Of a stretch of 64,000 bases of DNA, positions 22,745-32,576 are shown piece by piece; the stretch's first letter is position 1; each line of letters begins with the position of its first letter. The translations under genes and the position numbers were made by a program. Below the pieces are notes generated by a model. That model did not search any database. It had not been told where the DNA came from and saw nothing but the letters and a program-made list of their open reading frames with translations. The DNA comes from Ziziphus jujuba (Eukaryota; Streptophyta; Magnoliopsida; Rosales; Rhamnaceae), in the NCBI RefSeq assembly GCF_031755915.1, contig NC_083385.1, positions 16,637,001 to 16,701,000 of the forward strand, read 5' to 3'.

Positions 22745-24989
22745 CTAGGATTCATTAACCACCTGGTCAATTTCTTCTATATTATCCCGCAGAATGTTCC
22801 ACTGCAAAACAAAATGCTAGATGAGTAAAACACTCCCAACAAGTGTGGACAAAGTAAAAGTGTCAAGGAACATACCTGATCCATGGTTAGTGAGATTCCT
22901 GAGAAAGAAGGCAAACATAGTTAATCCAGGTCCTAATTATAAACAGGATCAAAAACATAATTGGAGAGCCCTAAGCTTGTCAACGACATGCATAATGAGC
23001 TAATTCCCTCTATGTCAAGGAACAATATTAAATGTGCGATCAACCAAAAGCCAAACCATAGTACAAATTATTGCGTGCAGTAGGTGATGCTTGATAAAAC
23101 TAAAACTCAATTATAAATGCTGAATGATGAACATTTACCAGAGACACATATCCTTACATTTTCAGATATACATGCCAAACAAACTTTTACTATTTGCCTG
23201 AGTTTCCCACAACTTTTAATTCTATAGCAGGGCATTTTTTGTTTTTAAATTTCAATTCATCAGCATACCATATATATATATATATATATTTTCCTGAATT
23301 TAGTGAAAAATATGAACATTATTTTCGGATCACAAACCAATGTAGCCTGAGCTTTTCATGTTGAAGTAACTAATAACATAAATACAAATTAACTAATAAC
23401 TAAAGTTCAGGTTGTAAAATTCACCGCTGCAATAAAGATTTATATTTGTAAGCAAAAGGTGAATAAATTCGAATTCTTTGATAATTGATAATATTTGATG
23501 ACCAAAATTAAAATACTGATAATTTATTTTGAGGTGGCTATTGGTGGTCCAAGACTAGTAGCAACAAGAACTATAGTTGATGAACAATATATGAAACAAT
23601 GATGCAGCACTAATAACCAAAGGAATGGTATTTTCTTATGGTGGTAAGTTTTGTTGCTAGTAGAGGTTGTAGCAAAAGTAACAGATAATGATAGATAAAA
23701 ACTATTAAACAATCAAAAAATAATAAAAACTAGGATGGTTTCCTACTCTTCACCAATCCAACCTACATTTATCTGTCACTCTCCAATGGAATGTCAAGGA
23801 AACTTTATTTCTCAAAGCAGCTTTAGCAATTACACATACAAATCACACCCTGACATTAGAGCTAAAGCCCACAACCACAGAGTCCTCTAACAATGTCTCT
23901 ATGATGAGAAGCAACACAAAATTGTACGTTGATCTAACAATGGTTTCTGTTGAAAGGTATACATGCCCTGTAAACTTTGAAAGTCTAAATTCTAATAGTT
24001 CTTCCGGATGAACAGGCAGAAGCACTAACGCGAAAATGCAAAAAGAGCAACCCAATCAAAAGATTTGGAAGCTGCATATAATTTACTAATGCTCTACATA
24101 AGAAATGTACACGGAATGCTCGTGTTTATTTCCATCTTTTACCTTTCCGTTAGCCAATCACCAAACTATATCAGAAACATGAACCCTCAAGCACCAATCC
24201 AGACCCAAGCATACTACGAAAAGTAAACAGCTCCAATCACAGTTTCGAAATATCAGTAAATTCAGGCTCCCAATTAAGCATGATATATGAAAACAATTAG
24301 TTCAATTCTGTTTGTGAAGATGGATTTTTTGAGAAATTAAGAGAATTAAGCAAAACTAAACAGCGAATAGGAAAGTTTTGCCTAATTCCCATACAGTTTC
24401 CTAACCTTCTCCAAGACCTTTCTTCTCTGCCGTGAGCAACTATCTATATCTCCATAGAAAGCAATGTTTGGGGATTAGAAACGACAACTATCCGACCCCA
24501 ACAAACAGGTCTCACTACTTCCTATGAGTCAAGCTCTGCTTCCATAAATAAACACCATTTCTACAAATGATAGTTTGCTTCAACTACAGCACTCATCTTC
24601 TTCTTCAAACAAGCAAAACAAGAAATCATAGAAAAATAGAATAAAATAAAACAAAATTTTGCAAGTAAACCCTAAACCTCCAAAGCAAAGATAAAGGTGG
24701 AGAAGCACAGTAAAGAAGCAGAAAAAGAAGTAGAAGTAGAAGAAGAAGAAGAACCTTTCTTTCCAGGCAATTCCTTGCCGTCCTTGACGTAGAATTCGCG
24801 AATGTCGATCATAATCCTCCCTTGGAAGTTCCTGACCTTGACTCTCCGATTTTTTGAAAGGTCGCAGACAATGATTTCGTCGGAATCTTCATCGGAGCTC
24901 CTCTTCAGGTTTTTCTTGGGAGGCGCGTGGCCCTCCGAGTCGCCGTCCGACGCGCCTTCCTCGTCTTTTCTCTTTTCCCTCCCCGACAT
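22745..24989 (-). CDS. KIWI: KIWI, PC4/p15-type RNA polymerase II transcriptional coactivator, 3 exons
   Basis: Small nuclear single-strand-DNA-binding coactivator. Minus-strand exons are 24755-24989, a 23-nt microexon 22876-22898, and 22745-22801. Phases join (GKKG split by intron 1, then ISLTMDQ, then WNILRDNIEEIDQ) to give 104 residues, close to the 107 of Arabidopsis KIWI. The N-terminus (MSGREKRKDEEGASDGDSE) is an acidic Ser-rich segment; the PC4 fold follows, with DEIIVCDLSKNRRVKVR and IDIREFYVKDGKELPGKK. All splice sites are GT-AG. The start was chosen at 24989 because the family begins there; the longer open frame upstream is TA-repeat translation. It converges with SRT2, which is also its near neighbour in Arabidopsis. 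Very confident. Confidence 0.94.
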
Positions 24990-26099
24990 TTCGTTTTCTT
25001 TACTTTTTATTTTTATTTTTATTTTTCTTATTTTTTGAAATTCTTTCTTCTTCCTCTTCTTCTTCTTTCTTATAAGCTGTGTCATTCCCACAGAGCTGCT
25101 ATGTGCAACGCTAAACAATGCCTTACTCAGAAGCCCAAGCGCGAGTCTCAATATTGGGCCTTTATTCGTTAGCCCAATGATGGTACTACTCCATATGTAT
25201 ACACCTCTCATACATATAAATACCATGTGTGTAATATAATATATATATATATATATACACACAACACTATACCATATTCACCCGCACCACAAAACCAAAT
25301 TACTTGTAATTAAATAAATAAATAACCAAATTAATTAAATGCTTCAATCAAAAAACCAAAAAAAAAAAAAAAAAAGAAAAAGAAGCTAAATGCTAAATAG
25401 TCATTTACTCTTTTTTTTTTAAATAAAATAAAATTAGGATTATATAGATCTTTAGATTAGTCAAATCCAACAATCAAAACAGGAACAAGAGAGATCCATT
25501 GAAGAAGATCTTCTTCTTCCTTTTTTAGAATAAAATGAGGATTTAGACAAAATCAATGAAACAGAAGAGATATGAGTGAATAGAAAAAAAATAAATAAAT
25601 AAAGGATAAATTCAGAATAGATAGAGTGAATGAAAAAAAAAAAAAAAAAGAATGAATTCCACTTTAAAAAAATACGCTATAAAAATAGATCTGTTTATGA
25701 ATATTATAAATATAGATATAAATGAAAATAAAAAAAATTTAAAGTTATAAATATTTTTTTAAAAAAAATCCTCCTTTAGATTGAAAAGCTTTTTAGTTAA
25801 TAATTTTTTAACTATAAGTTTGATTTTATTTAATTTTAATTTATAAATTAAATAATTGATTAAGTTAAGTTAAATTTTTTTATTATTTTCAACTAGAACA
25901 AAAACCAGAGAAGAATACAGCATAGACCCTTGATGTAGAACAGAGAAAACAAATAGAAATAAAGAACACAAAACTTGTATTTTCATTCTGTTTTGCAAAA
26001 ATGAACTCTATTATCTAAACCTTATATACAAAACTAATACCTCTAACTTAACCAAACAAAAGAGAACCTGAACCCACCACATAACCAATTTAATAACTG
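24990..26099. other. Intergenic region upstream of KIWI
   Basis: Includes the KIWI promoter and leader, a TA microsatellite (about 25237-25257), A runs near 25355 and 25632, and very AT-rich sequence. 25880-26100 has the look of a decayed retrotransposon end (AAAACTTGTATTTTCATTCTG and similar) but I cannot support an LTR from one copy. Confidence 0.5.
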
Positions 26100-26680
26100 A
26101 AACAAATTATATTACCTCTTAATATAAGTTTTTTGGTTTCTTAAAACATATTATAGTTGCTGAGATTAACATGCCAGACAAGGAAAGGATCTGCTTTCTT
26201 TTAATCGTTTGTTCTTCTTTTTAATCTTTGTTCTTCTCTGTCATGCCTAGTAAAAACTATGAGTCGATTTGATTAGAAGGCAAGGTGATTAGCAGCATTG
26301 TTCTAAATTAGAATCACTACGCAAACTTGAACTTAGATCCTCTGTCCCATTCCCCTGTCTCTTTCCTTTCCTTATTTCTTTTTACAAAACCTTCATCCAA
26401 TGATGAATATAGGAAACTGGGGGAAGAAAAGCACAAAATACATGTACATAATTAAGTTCGGCTCTTAGCAGTGCTCTTGCATGCACGTGTGCTTGTATGT
26501 TAGTGTTTTCATATATATATATATATATATTATACTATACAAATCATTTTATAGGTATGAACATATTCAATCATTTGTAAATATACAAATTATTTTATAG
26601 GAACGAACATAATCAGTCATTTGTAAAAATAAAGCAACAACTAGTAAGACACATGAAATAAATAACCATCACAGGATTTA

Positions 26681-27250
26681 ATTAACGTTGTTTTTGTAAC
26701 TCCAAATTCTTGTTTAAGAAACTTGGAAATAATTATGATTATGAGGAGTTGATAGGATGATATTTGGTGATGAAGTGAAGAGGAAGGAAGCGAGGAAAAC
26801 AAAAAAAGCAGCAAACCCGGTTAGAGATTTTTTCTTATATTTGATCGGTGAAATTACTATTTGATTCTTTTTTAATGATATGTAAGTCTAGAAGTTCATG
26901 CCAAACAGTAAAAAAAGGGTTTTCATCTGGTTTTAGAGACCGAAATAGTGGATTCTTCAAAATTTCCATTAATGGTGCCATGCTTTTGCTAATTAAGTTT
27001 GTAATTTCTTCAAATTAATAAAAATCATCATCTCTTTATTTGTCTATGGATGTAGATAATCTTGATCGAACCATGTAAAATTTTTGTATGTTTTTCTCTC
27101 TCTCTCCTCTTATATTTATGTGTTTGTCTTTTTCTTTCTAGTTTTTTTATTGGGTTTATTATGAAATCATTTATTGCATCTATATTTATTTATTTGTGGA
27201 CTGATTGTGGATTGTTTGCTACTTGTGGATATATATATTGTTTGCTTTAC
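26681..27250. mobile_element. Insertion of about 570 bp in the duplicated block
   Basis: This sequence is absent from the partner copy at 36900-36935. The copy reads CACAGGATTTAA before it and CACAGATTAAA after it, whereas the partner has a single AACAGATTCT. The duplicated CACAG-ATT edge suggests a target-site duplication of about 8 bp, as made by hAT-type elements. I see no clear terminal inverted repeats and no coding, so the element type is open. Confidence 0.4.
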
Positions 27251-27319
27251 ACAGATTAAATCTCTACAATTAAGCTAAAGAAATATTTCCCCATATCTCT
27301 CTGTGAATTCAGTTCTCTA

Positions 27320-28045
27320 AGATCTTTTTACTTGAATTTTTTGCTACAACATCTCTAGAGACCTCCTTCCTCTTCGACCAAATTACTTGCATGTCTTTCG
27401 AACTTATTGATAATTCTCCCCATAGCAAATCCATCTTCGTAGAACAATCATTCACACTTTTGAGATTAGCAAGCCACTCTCTGGCTTCCTCGGCCCTTGC
27501 CCAAAACCACGAGTCCCGTGTCAAAACTCTCAAACTTGTTTCTCTTTTTATTTTCTTCACCGTTTACGGTTGTTTTCTCATTCCATCATTTATCAAAAAT
27601 CTGATGCCTCCCTTCTCTTCCATGCTCCAAGTAATGGCCGTTGATTTTGTGCACACCTGAACCATAGTACAATGCAATGTCCAATGGCTCAACCAGTGGC
27701 TTGTAGAAATGGGAAGCATTAATCCATTATGCTCTCTTATGGAAATTTAAGGCAATTCGTTGTGTTCCAACATGTTGATCACCTTGTTCCAACAGGCTGC
27801 AAGCTTGTGCCTGTTCATGTTGAACTATGTGACCTCATTTTTGATGACCCACTTTGCTTGAAGGAACAATAGTACCCCATCTGATCATTGGATTCATCGC
27901 AGGATGCTTTAAACCACTCCAATTCGGCTCTGTAGGCCGTAATCTTTGATAAACTAATGGCATGGTTAACACTATTCAGGTTTGGTGTATGACCCAATCG
28001 CCTTGCCATCTTTAAGCATTCTTTTGCTGGAGTGGCAGCTGGATC
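27320..28045 (-). pseudogene. PAD4 EP-domain pseudogene fragment (copy of last PAD4 exon)
   Basis: Minus-strand remnant of the C-terminal EP domain of PAD4: MARRLGHTPNLNSVNHAISL, AELEWFKASCDESNDQMGYY and DSWFWARAEEAREWL are clear matches to the intact gene. It is disabled by an in-frame TGA at 27586-27588 where PAD4 has TGG (KWWNEK), by small insertions near 27824-27845 that shift the frame, and by deletions near the C-terminus (27290-27345). The lipase-like half is missing. The upstream intron acceptor is retained, showing a genomic origin. It might still be transcribed, but cannot make a normal protein. Confidence 0.9.
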
Positions 28046-28080
28046 CTACATGGTTGCAACAAACAAACTAGTCGACCATT

Positions 28081-28832
28081 ATTATGTACGATTTCCTTTC
28101 GAGAAGGAAATATTAGGGGGTTTGGAATTTTATATAATATTTTTTTTTTTCCCTCTTAGGACAGTTTAAAAATAAAACAAGAATGTGAATAAACGGTAAA
28201 ATGTCCTATATTTATGATATTATGGCATATTTGGAAATGCCTTTAGTGCTCTAATAAATGCTTAAAATTTTTTGATTATATTTGGTTAAAAAAAATTAAA
28301 AAGTACTTCTTTTTTATTTTTCATAAAAATTAGGCACTAAAGATACTTTTAATGAAAGCACTAAGATTGGAAAAAAAATAATTATTACTTTTCTGAATAA
28401 ATGTTTCAGGTAGAAAAAAAAAATTAGTCATTCAATGCATTAACTAAAATATTAAAAATATCAAAAATAAATTTAAATATGTTTTATATTATATATAGTT
28501 AAGTATTCGATGATTTATTTTATAAAGCATTTACCACATCTACAAAACACATCTTATTATTTTAGATATTAAAAACGATTCGGTAAAAAAAAAAATTGAT
28601 TTGAACTGTAATTTATAAATTTTATTTTCTAAAATAATTTTAATTTTGAAAATTATGTGTTCGATTGTATACGAGTTATAAATGACTGGCCTCATACTTG
28701 CATTTAAGAGGCCAAAAAAAATTATTTGTTTTTAAATAATAAAAACAATAATAATGAGGAGCGGTTGACGATGAAAGGCTAGTGAAGGAGGTCATCCTTC
28801 TTCCTCTTCTGGGCTTCCCTCCTCTGTAAACA
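28081..28832. other. Intergenic region upstream of PPD2
   Basis: AT-rich with short A and T runs. No gene is recognised. The last 80 bases before the PPD2 start are GC-richer and CT-rich, as expected for a plant leader. Confidence 0.5.
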
Positions 28833-30369
28833 ATGGCCTTGCAAACGTGCTATTCACTCTCACACATCAATCTCTTCAAACCCACATTCTCTTCGCCCAC
28901 AACCCTCTTCTCAAATTCACTGCCCAAACCTTTTGTGTATCAGAGATTCAGCGAACCTCAAAGAGAAACACTCCCATCAATTTGTTTGAGCAAGAGGGAG
29001 CTTGGCCTCTCTGCTTTATCACTTTTCTTGCATGGGTTTTTGCCAAATTTGCCTAGCGCAATTTCAGCTGAAAAATTGGAGCTCGAGAGGTACACTGATT
29101 CCAAGGAGGGTTTTACCCTCCTCAGGCCCTCCTCTTGGATTAAGGTTAAGTTTTTCAAGATTGTTATCTTCTTTTTTCTTTTTCTTTTTCTGTGTATGTG
29201 ATTATATCAAGATTGTAGCTTTTCAGGTGTTGTTGGAGGATTTTTATGTGTAAATTTGGTTGGTTATTGGATGAATTTTTAGGTTGATAAAGCAGGGGCA
29301 ACTGTTCTGTTTGAAGAAGAAAACAAGGGGAGTAACAATGTTGGGGTTGTGGTGAACCCAGTTCGTCTTAAGACCCTTGGAGAGTTTGGCAGTCCTCAAT
29401 TCGTTGCTGATAAACTTATACAAGCCGAAAGGCGCAAGGTAATGTTATGCTTAAATGATGCTCTTGATGGGTATTGCCTAACTCTCCCATGAATTGAATG
29501 AATGTGAAAAGAAACATGTAATAACATTCTGTGTCAGTTTTATGCCCTCTTGAGTCTTTGTAAAACAAAATAATAAGAAGGAAATTCACACAATAAAGTA
29601 GTTTTGTGTGAGAAAGTTATAGAATGCCTTTCTAGTACTTTCTTCATGTATAGTAAATTCATATCTAAGCAGGAAAAACAGGAAATTTCCCCTTTAATTA
29701 GGCATGTATTAGGTATACTATATCCTTTTTCAGTTTGATTTTCTAATAACATTCTGGCTTTGCATATTGATTGCTTAGGAATAATATAAATGCTTCATAC
29801 CAATTGAGTGAAAAGTTGAAGGAATTTATCTAGATGATTATGGCAGAGAATGCATTTCTATTTTCGTTGACTTTTCTGATTGTTTGGGAAGTTAGTAAGG
29901 ATGGGGATGCTTTAGAAGTTGATGGCTATCCTTTTAGGATAAAATTCACAATGGTGTCCAAGAACTAGGGCAACTCACATACAGTTTTGATTGATAAGCT
30001 GCAATTGCTGTTCTCCTTAAGGCCATGAAGATGTATCAAATACATACTACATGCTTTTGTTTTTATGGAAAGTTGAAAGATATATTCATGACTTTGCTCA
30101 ATATCCAGGAAAGTACAAAAGAGGCTGAGGTGATTGGAGTCACTGAGAGATTAGGTCAGGGAGGCTTGCAAGTGTATGAGTTTGAATACAAGGTTGATAG
30201 CACTAGAGGAGGGATGAAGAAGATATTTTCAGCAGCATTTGTTGCCTCGAAGAAGCTTTACATCCTAAATATTTCTCACTCAGACAAACCAGAAAGTCCA
30301 CTTGACACCCATACAAGATCAGTGTTGGAGCAAGTTCTTCATTCATTTGACTCGGCACCAGTAATATAA
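28833..30369 (+). CDS. PPD2: PPD2, PsbP domain-containing protein, chloroplast, 3 exons
   Basis: Thylakoid-lumen protein of the PsbP family, related to the oxygen-evolving-complex protein PsbP; its exact role is not settled. Exons are 28833-29144, 29283-29438 and 30109-30369, all phase 0 with GT-AG sites, giving 242 residues. Residues 1-50 are Ser/Thr-rich and look like a chloroplast transit peptide. SKRELGLSALSLFLHGFLP (about 53-71) and the following ISA look like a lumenal signal with a KR in place of the twin Arg. The PsbP domain runs from ERYTDSKEGFTLLRPSSW to VLEQVLHSFD; NNVGVVVNPV, FGSPQFVADKLI and VYEFEYKVDSTRGG are its conserved blocks. The close match to Arabidopsis PPD2 (At2g28605), from memory, supports the symbol. 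Confidence 0.92.
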
Positions 30370-30750
30370 TATGAAAACCAATTCTTCTATTGCAATGATC
30401 ATTTCTATCATTCTGCTTGACACATCAAAGCCTAAATACCATATGAATGCAACTCATTTGTTTTGTGCCAATCCATACTGAAGCAAGGATATAAGAAGGT
30501 TGCTGGTGAAGGTAAGGGGCATTAGAAACCACAATAAAAATGAATTATTTCCGGATTTATTTCCGCGTTTTTTCTGGTGTTGAAACAGCAGTCGTTAATT
30601 GGTCATTTGAGACCCAAATGTGCGGATCTTCATCTTATGATTTTGCATTTTAGTGCATCCATGTGTGTGTCTGTGATACCATATATACCTACTTGACCTC
30701 TTTATTTATTTATTTATTTTTTTTATAAACCTATACCTACTCGACCTTGT

Positions 30751-31030
30751 TTGACCTTACCAAATCATTTTGTATGCAGATCCATTTTGCTTGATTAGTG
30801 ATTAGTCCATGAGGATAGAGGCTCTGAATCATGACAAGAAATCACTTTTGACCTTACCAAAGCATTTTATATTTTGATCCACTTTGCTCCATTAGTGATT
30901 AATCCATAAAAGGGTCTAATGATGACAAATAATCATATTTGACCATACCAAATTATTTTGTATGCAGATCCACTTTGCTCCATTAGTGATTATCCATATG
31001 AGGGTCTGAATCACGACAAGAAATCATTTT
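30751..31030. repeat. Three-copy tandem repeat, unit about 91-97 bp
   Basis: Copies begin at 30751, 30848 and 30939. Each carries TTGACC(T/A)TACCAAA, a GATCCA-TTTGCT block, ATTAGTGATTA and ATGACAA-AAATCA in the same order. Copies differ by scattered substitutions and small gaps, so it is not a recent artefact. Confidence 0.9.
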
Positions 31031-32450
31031 GCAAGGCCTAATCATCCTTTCGAGTTAGGTGAATAGCATGATCAGGAGCCTCAACAACTCTCAGTTTGTA
31101 TACATCTTTTTTATTTTTTCAATATAAATTCTGAAGAAGTTTCATGATTATGCTCTTCAGCAGATGCTTGCATGCTGCTTCTAAGTTGAACAATGTAAAG
31201 CTAGGTTTACAGGCATTTATTTCTCCTTCCAAATACCAAAGCATTGTGATTTTTCATATTGACATTGCATTTGTTTTAGTTGAGATTATTATCAACTCGC
31301 AATATCCAGATATGTATCCCTGCCATTTGATTACAGCGAATATACTAGAAATGGATAAAATAAAATAATAATTTGGCTCAGCTTGTGGAAACTGTTGGGA
31401 TGCTAAAGTTCATTCCTTTTGCCTAAAGTACTAGCATGGTCAGGAGATATTGTACTCAGCTGTCTAAACTCTAAATTGATGATTTCTGAGCTTTTTGCTT
31501 TTTTGGATCCGTCTTTTTGTTGGCCGATTGACCATTAATCAGGGGAAAAATATTAAATTATAGAAATATGATAAGCTGCAGTTGACGACTTTATTATACA
31601 AGTGCAACAGGTTATTGCTGTTTGACTAGTATTATATGGATCCTCCTAAACCCTTTTTATTCAGTTTTTCAAATTGCTTTTTTTCTTTTTTATTATATTA
31701 TTATCAAAATTTGAAGACTATGAGAGGAGGGGGAGCAAAAAAAAAAAGACTACTTTTCTTTCCTTAAGGTCGCAGAGAAAACAAGGTAACTTAAAAATAA
31801 AAGAGCGAATTTTTTTTGTTTTAAAAAAAAAAAAAAAAAAGGAAATCTGAGTTCAAAAATGCCCTTTTTGTATTCTTCCTTATGTCTGCTTCCGAGGATA
31901 AGAAGCAACCTTTATGTATTTTCTTTTCTTTCTTTTTTTCTTTTTTTTTAATGGTATAATTAATCCAAGTTGCTAAGATGGTTTTTACGTGGATGAATAT
32001 GCAACAAGTACACTATTAGTCTATTAGAGAAATACTTCAAATATTCTATGATAGACAGAGTCCAACCCTGAGATAGCTATACAGTCTCCTTCTTTGACGG
32101 GAAATCTCTTATTCAAAATCAAGGAAATCTTTAAAATACTAAAGAAAAGTCAAAACTGTTGAAAAACGGGTGTGCAATTGTATCATGTTCACATGGAAGT
32201 CGGCTCTCTTTGTAAAACATTGCCTACTGAAAAAAAAATAATAATAATGAAGGAGGCAACTATGTGCTTGTCTGGGATGCAAACTGGTGTGAAATTGGAA
32301 AGCTTGAGATGACTTCAGATAAATAGTTTTGTTGGAGGCAACCAATAACGAAAATTCAAACTTTGCAAGGGGGGTGTGAACTTTGAAATGCATCATCAAC
32401 TTGGTTTTCCCGAAAAGCAGGACTTTCTGAAAAACTTGAAAAGAAAGTGA

Positions 32451-32458
32451 TATAAAAG
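32451..32458 (+). promoter_or_regulatory. Likely TATA box of the BAT1-like gene
   Basis: TATAAAAG about 125 bp upstream of the start codon, followed by a CT-rich leader (CCACCACCTCTTCCTCCTCA). A good plant TATA match, with no other candidate nearby. Confidence 0.55.
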
Positions 32459-32576
32459 CATTCTGTGTGCTTGGTCAACTCCACCACCTCTTCCTCCTCA
32501 TCCTCTCCACTTTTGAGTTGTTTATGGAAAAACACAGTTTGAGCTAAATTAGTGATTTAAACCCCTGCTGATTTTA

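Larger units (their letters stand above)
26100..28080. repeat. Segmental duplication, copy 1 (partner at about 36384-37790)
   Basis: This block aligns in the same orientation with DNA from the BAT1/PAD4 intergenic region through the last PAD4 exon into the preceding intron. Shared landmarks include TTGGTTTCTTA, the CTCTGTCCCA-TCCCCTGTCTC block, AAAATAAAGCAACAACTAGT, GAAATATTTCCCCAT and the intron acceptor with CTACATGGTT. The copied segment includes intron and 3' flank, so it arose from genomic DNA, not from an mRNA. It is interrupted by about 570 bp at 26681-27250. Confidence 0.88.
30370..32576. other. Intergenic region between PPD2 and the BAT1-like gene
   Basis: Contains the PPD2 3' region, a three-copy tandem repeat (30751-31030), A/T runs near 31820 and 31920, and the upstream region of the BAT1-like gene. 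No further coding gene is recognised. Confidence 0.55.

Noticed and set aside
24990..25262. 92 extra N-terminal residues for KIWI
   Set aside because: They translate a TA microsatellite and leader DNA; the family starts with MSGR-type sequence at 24989.
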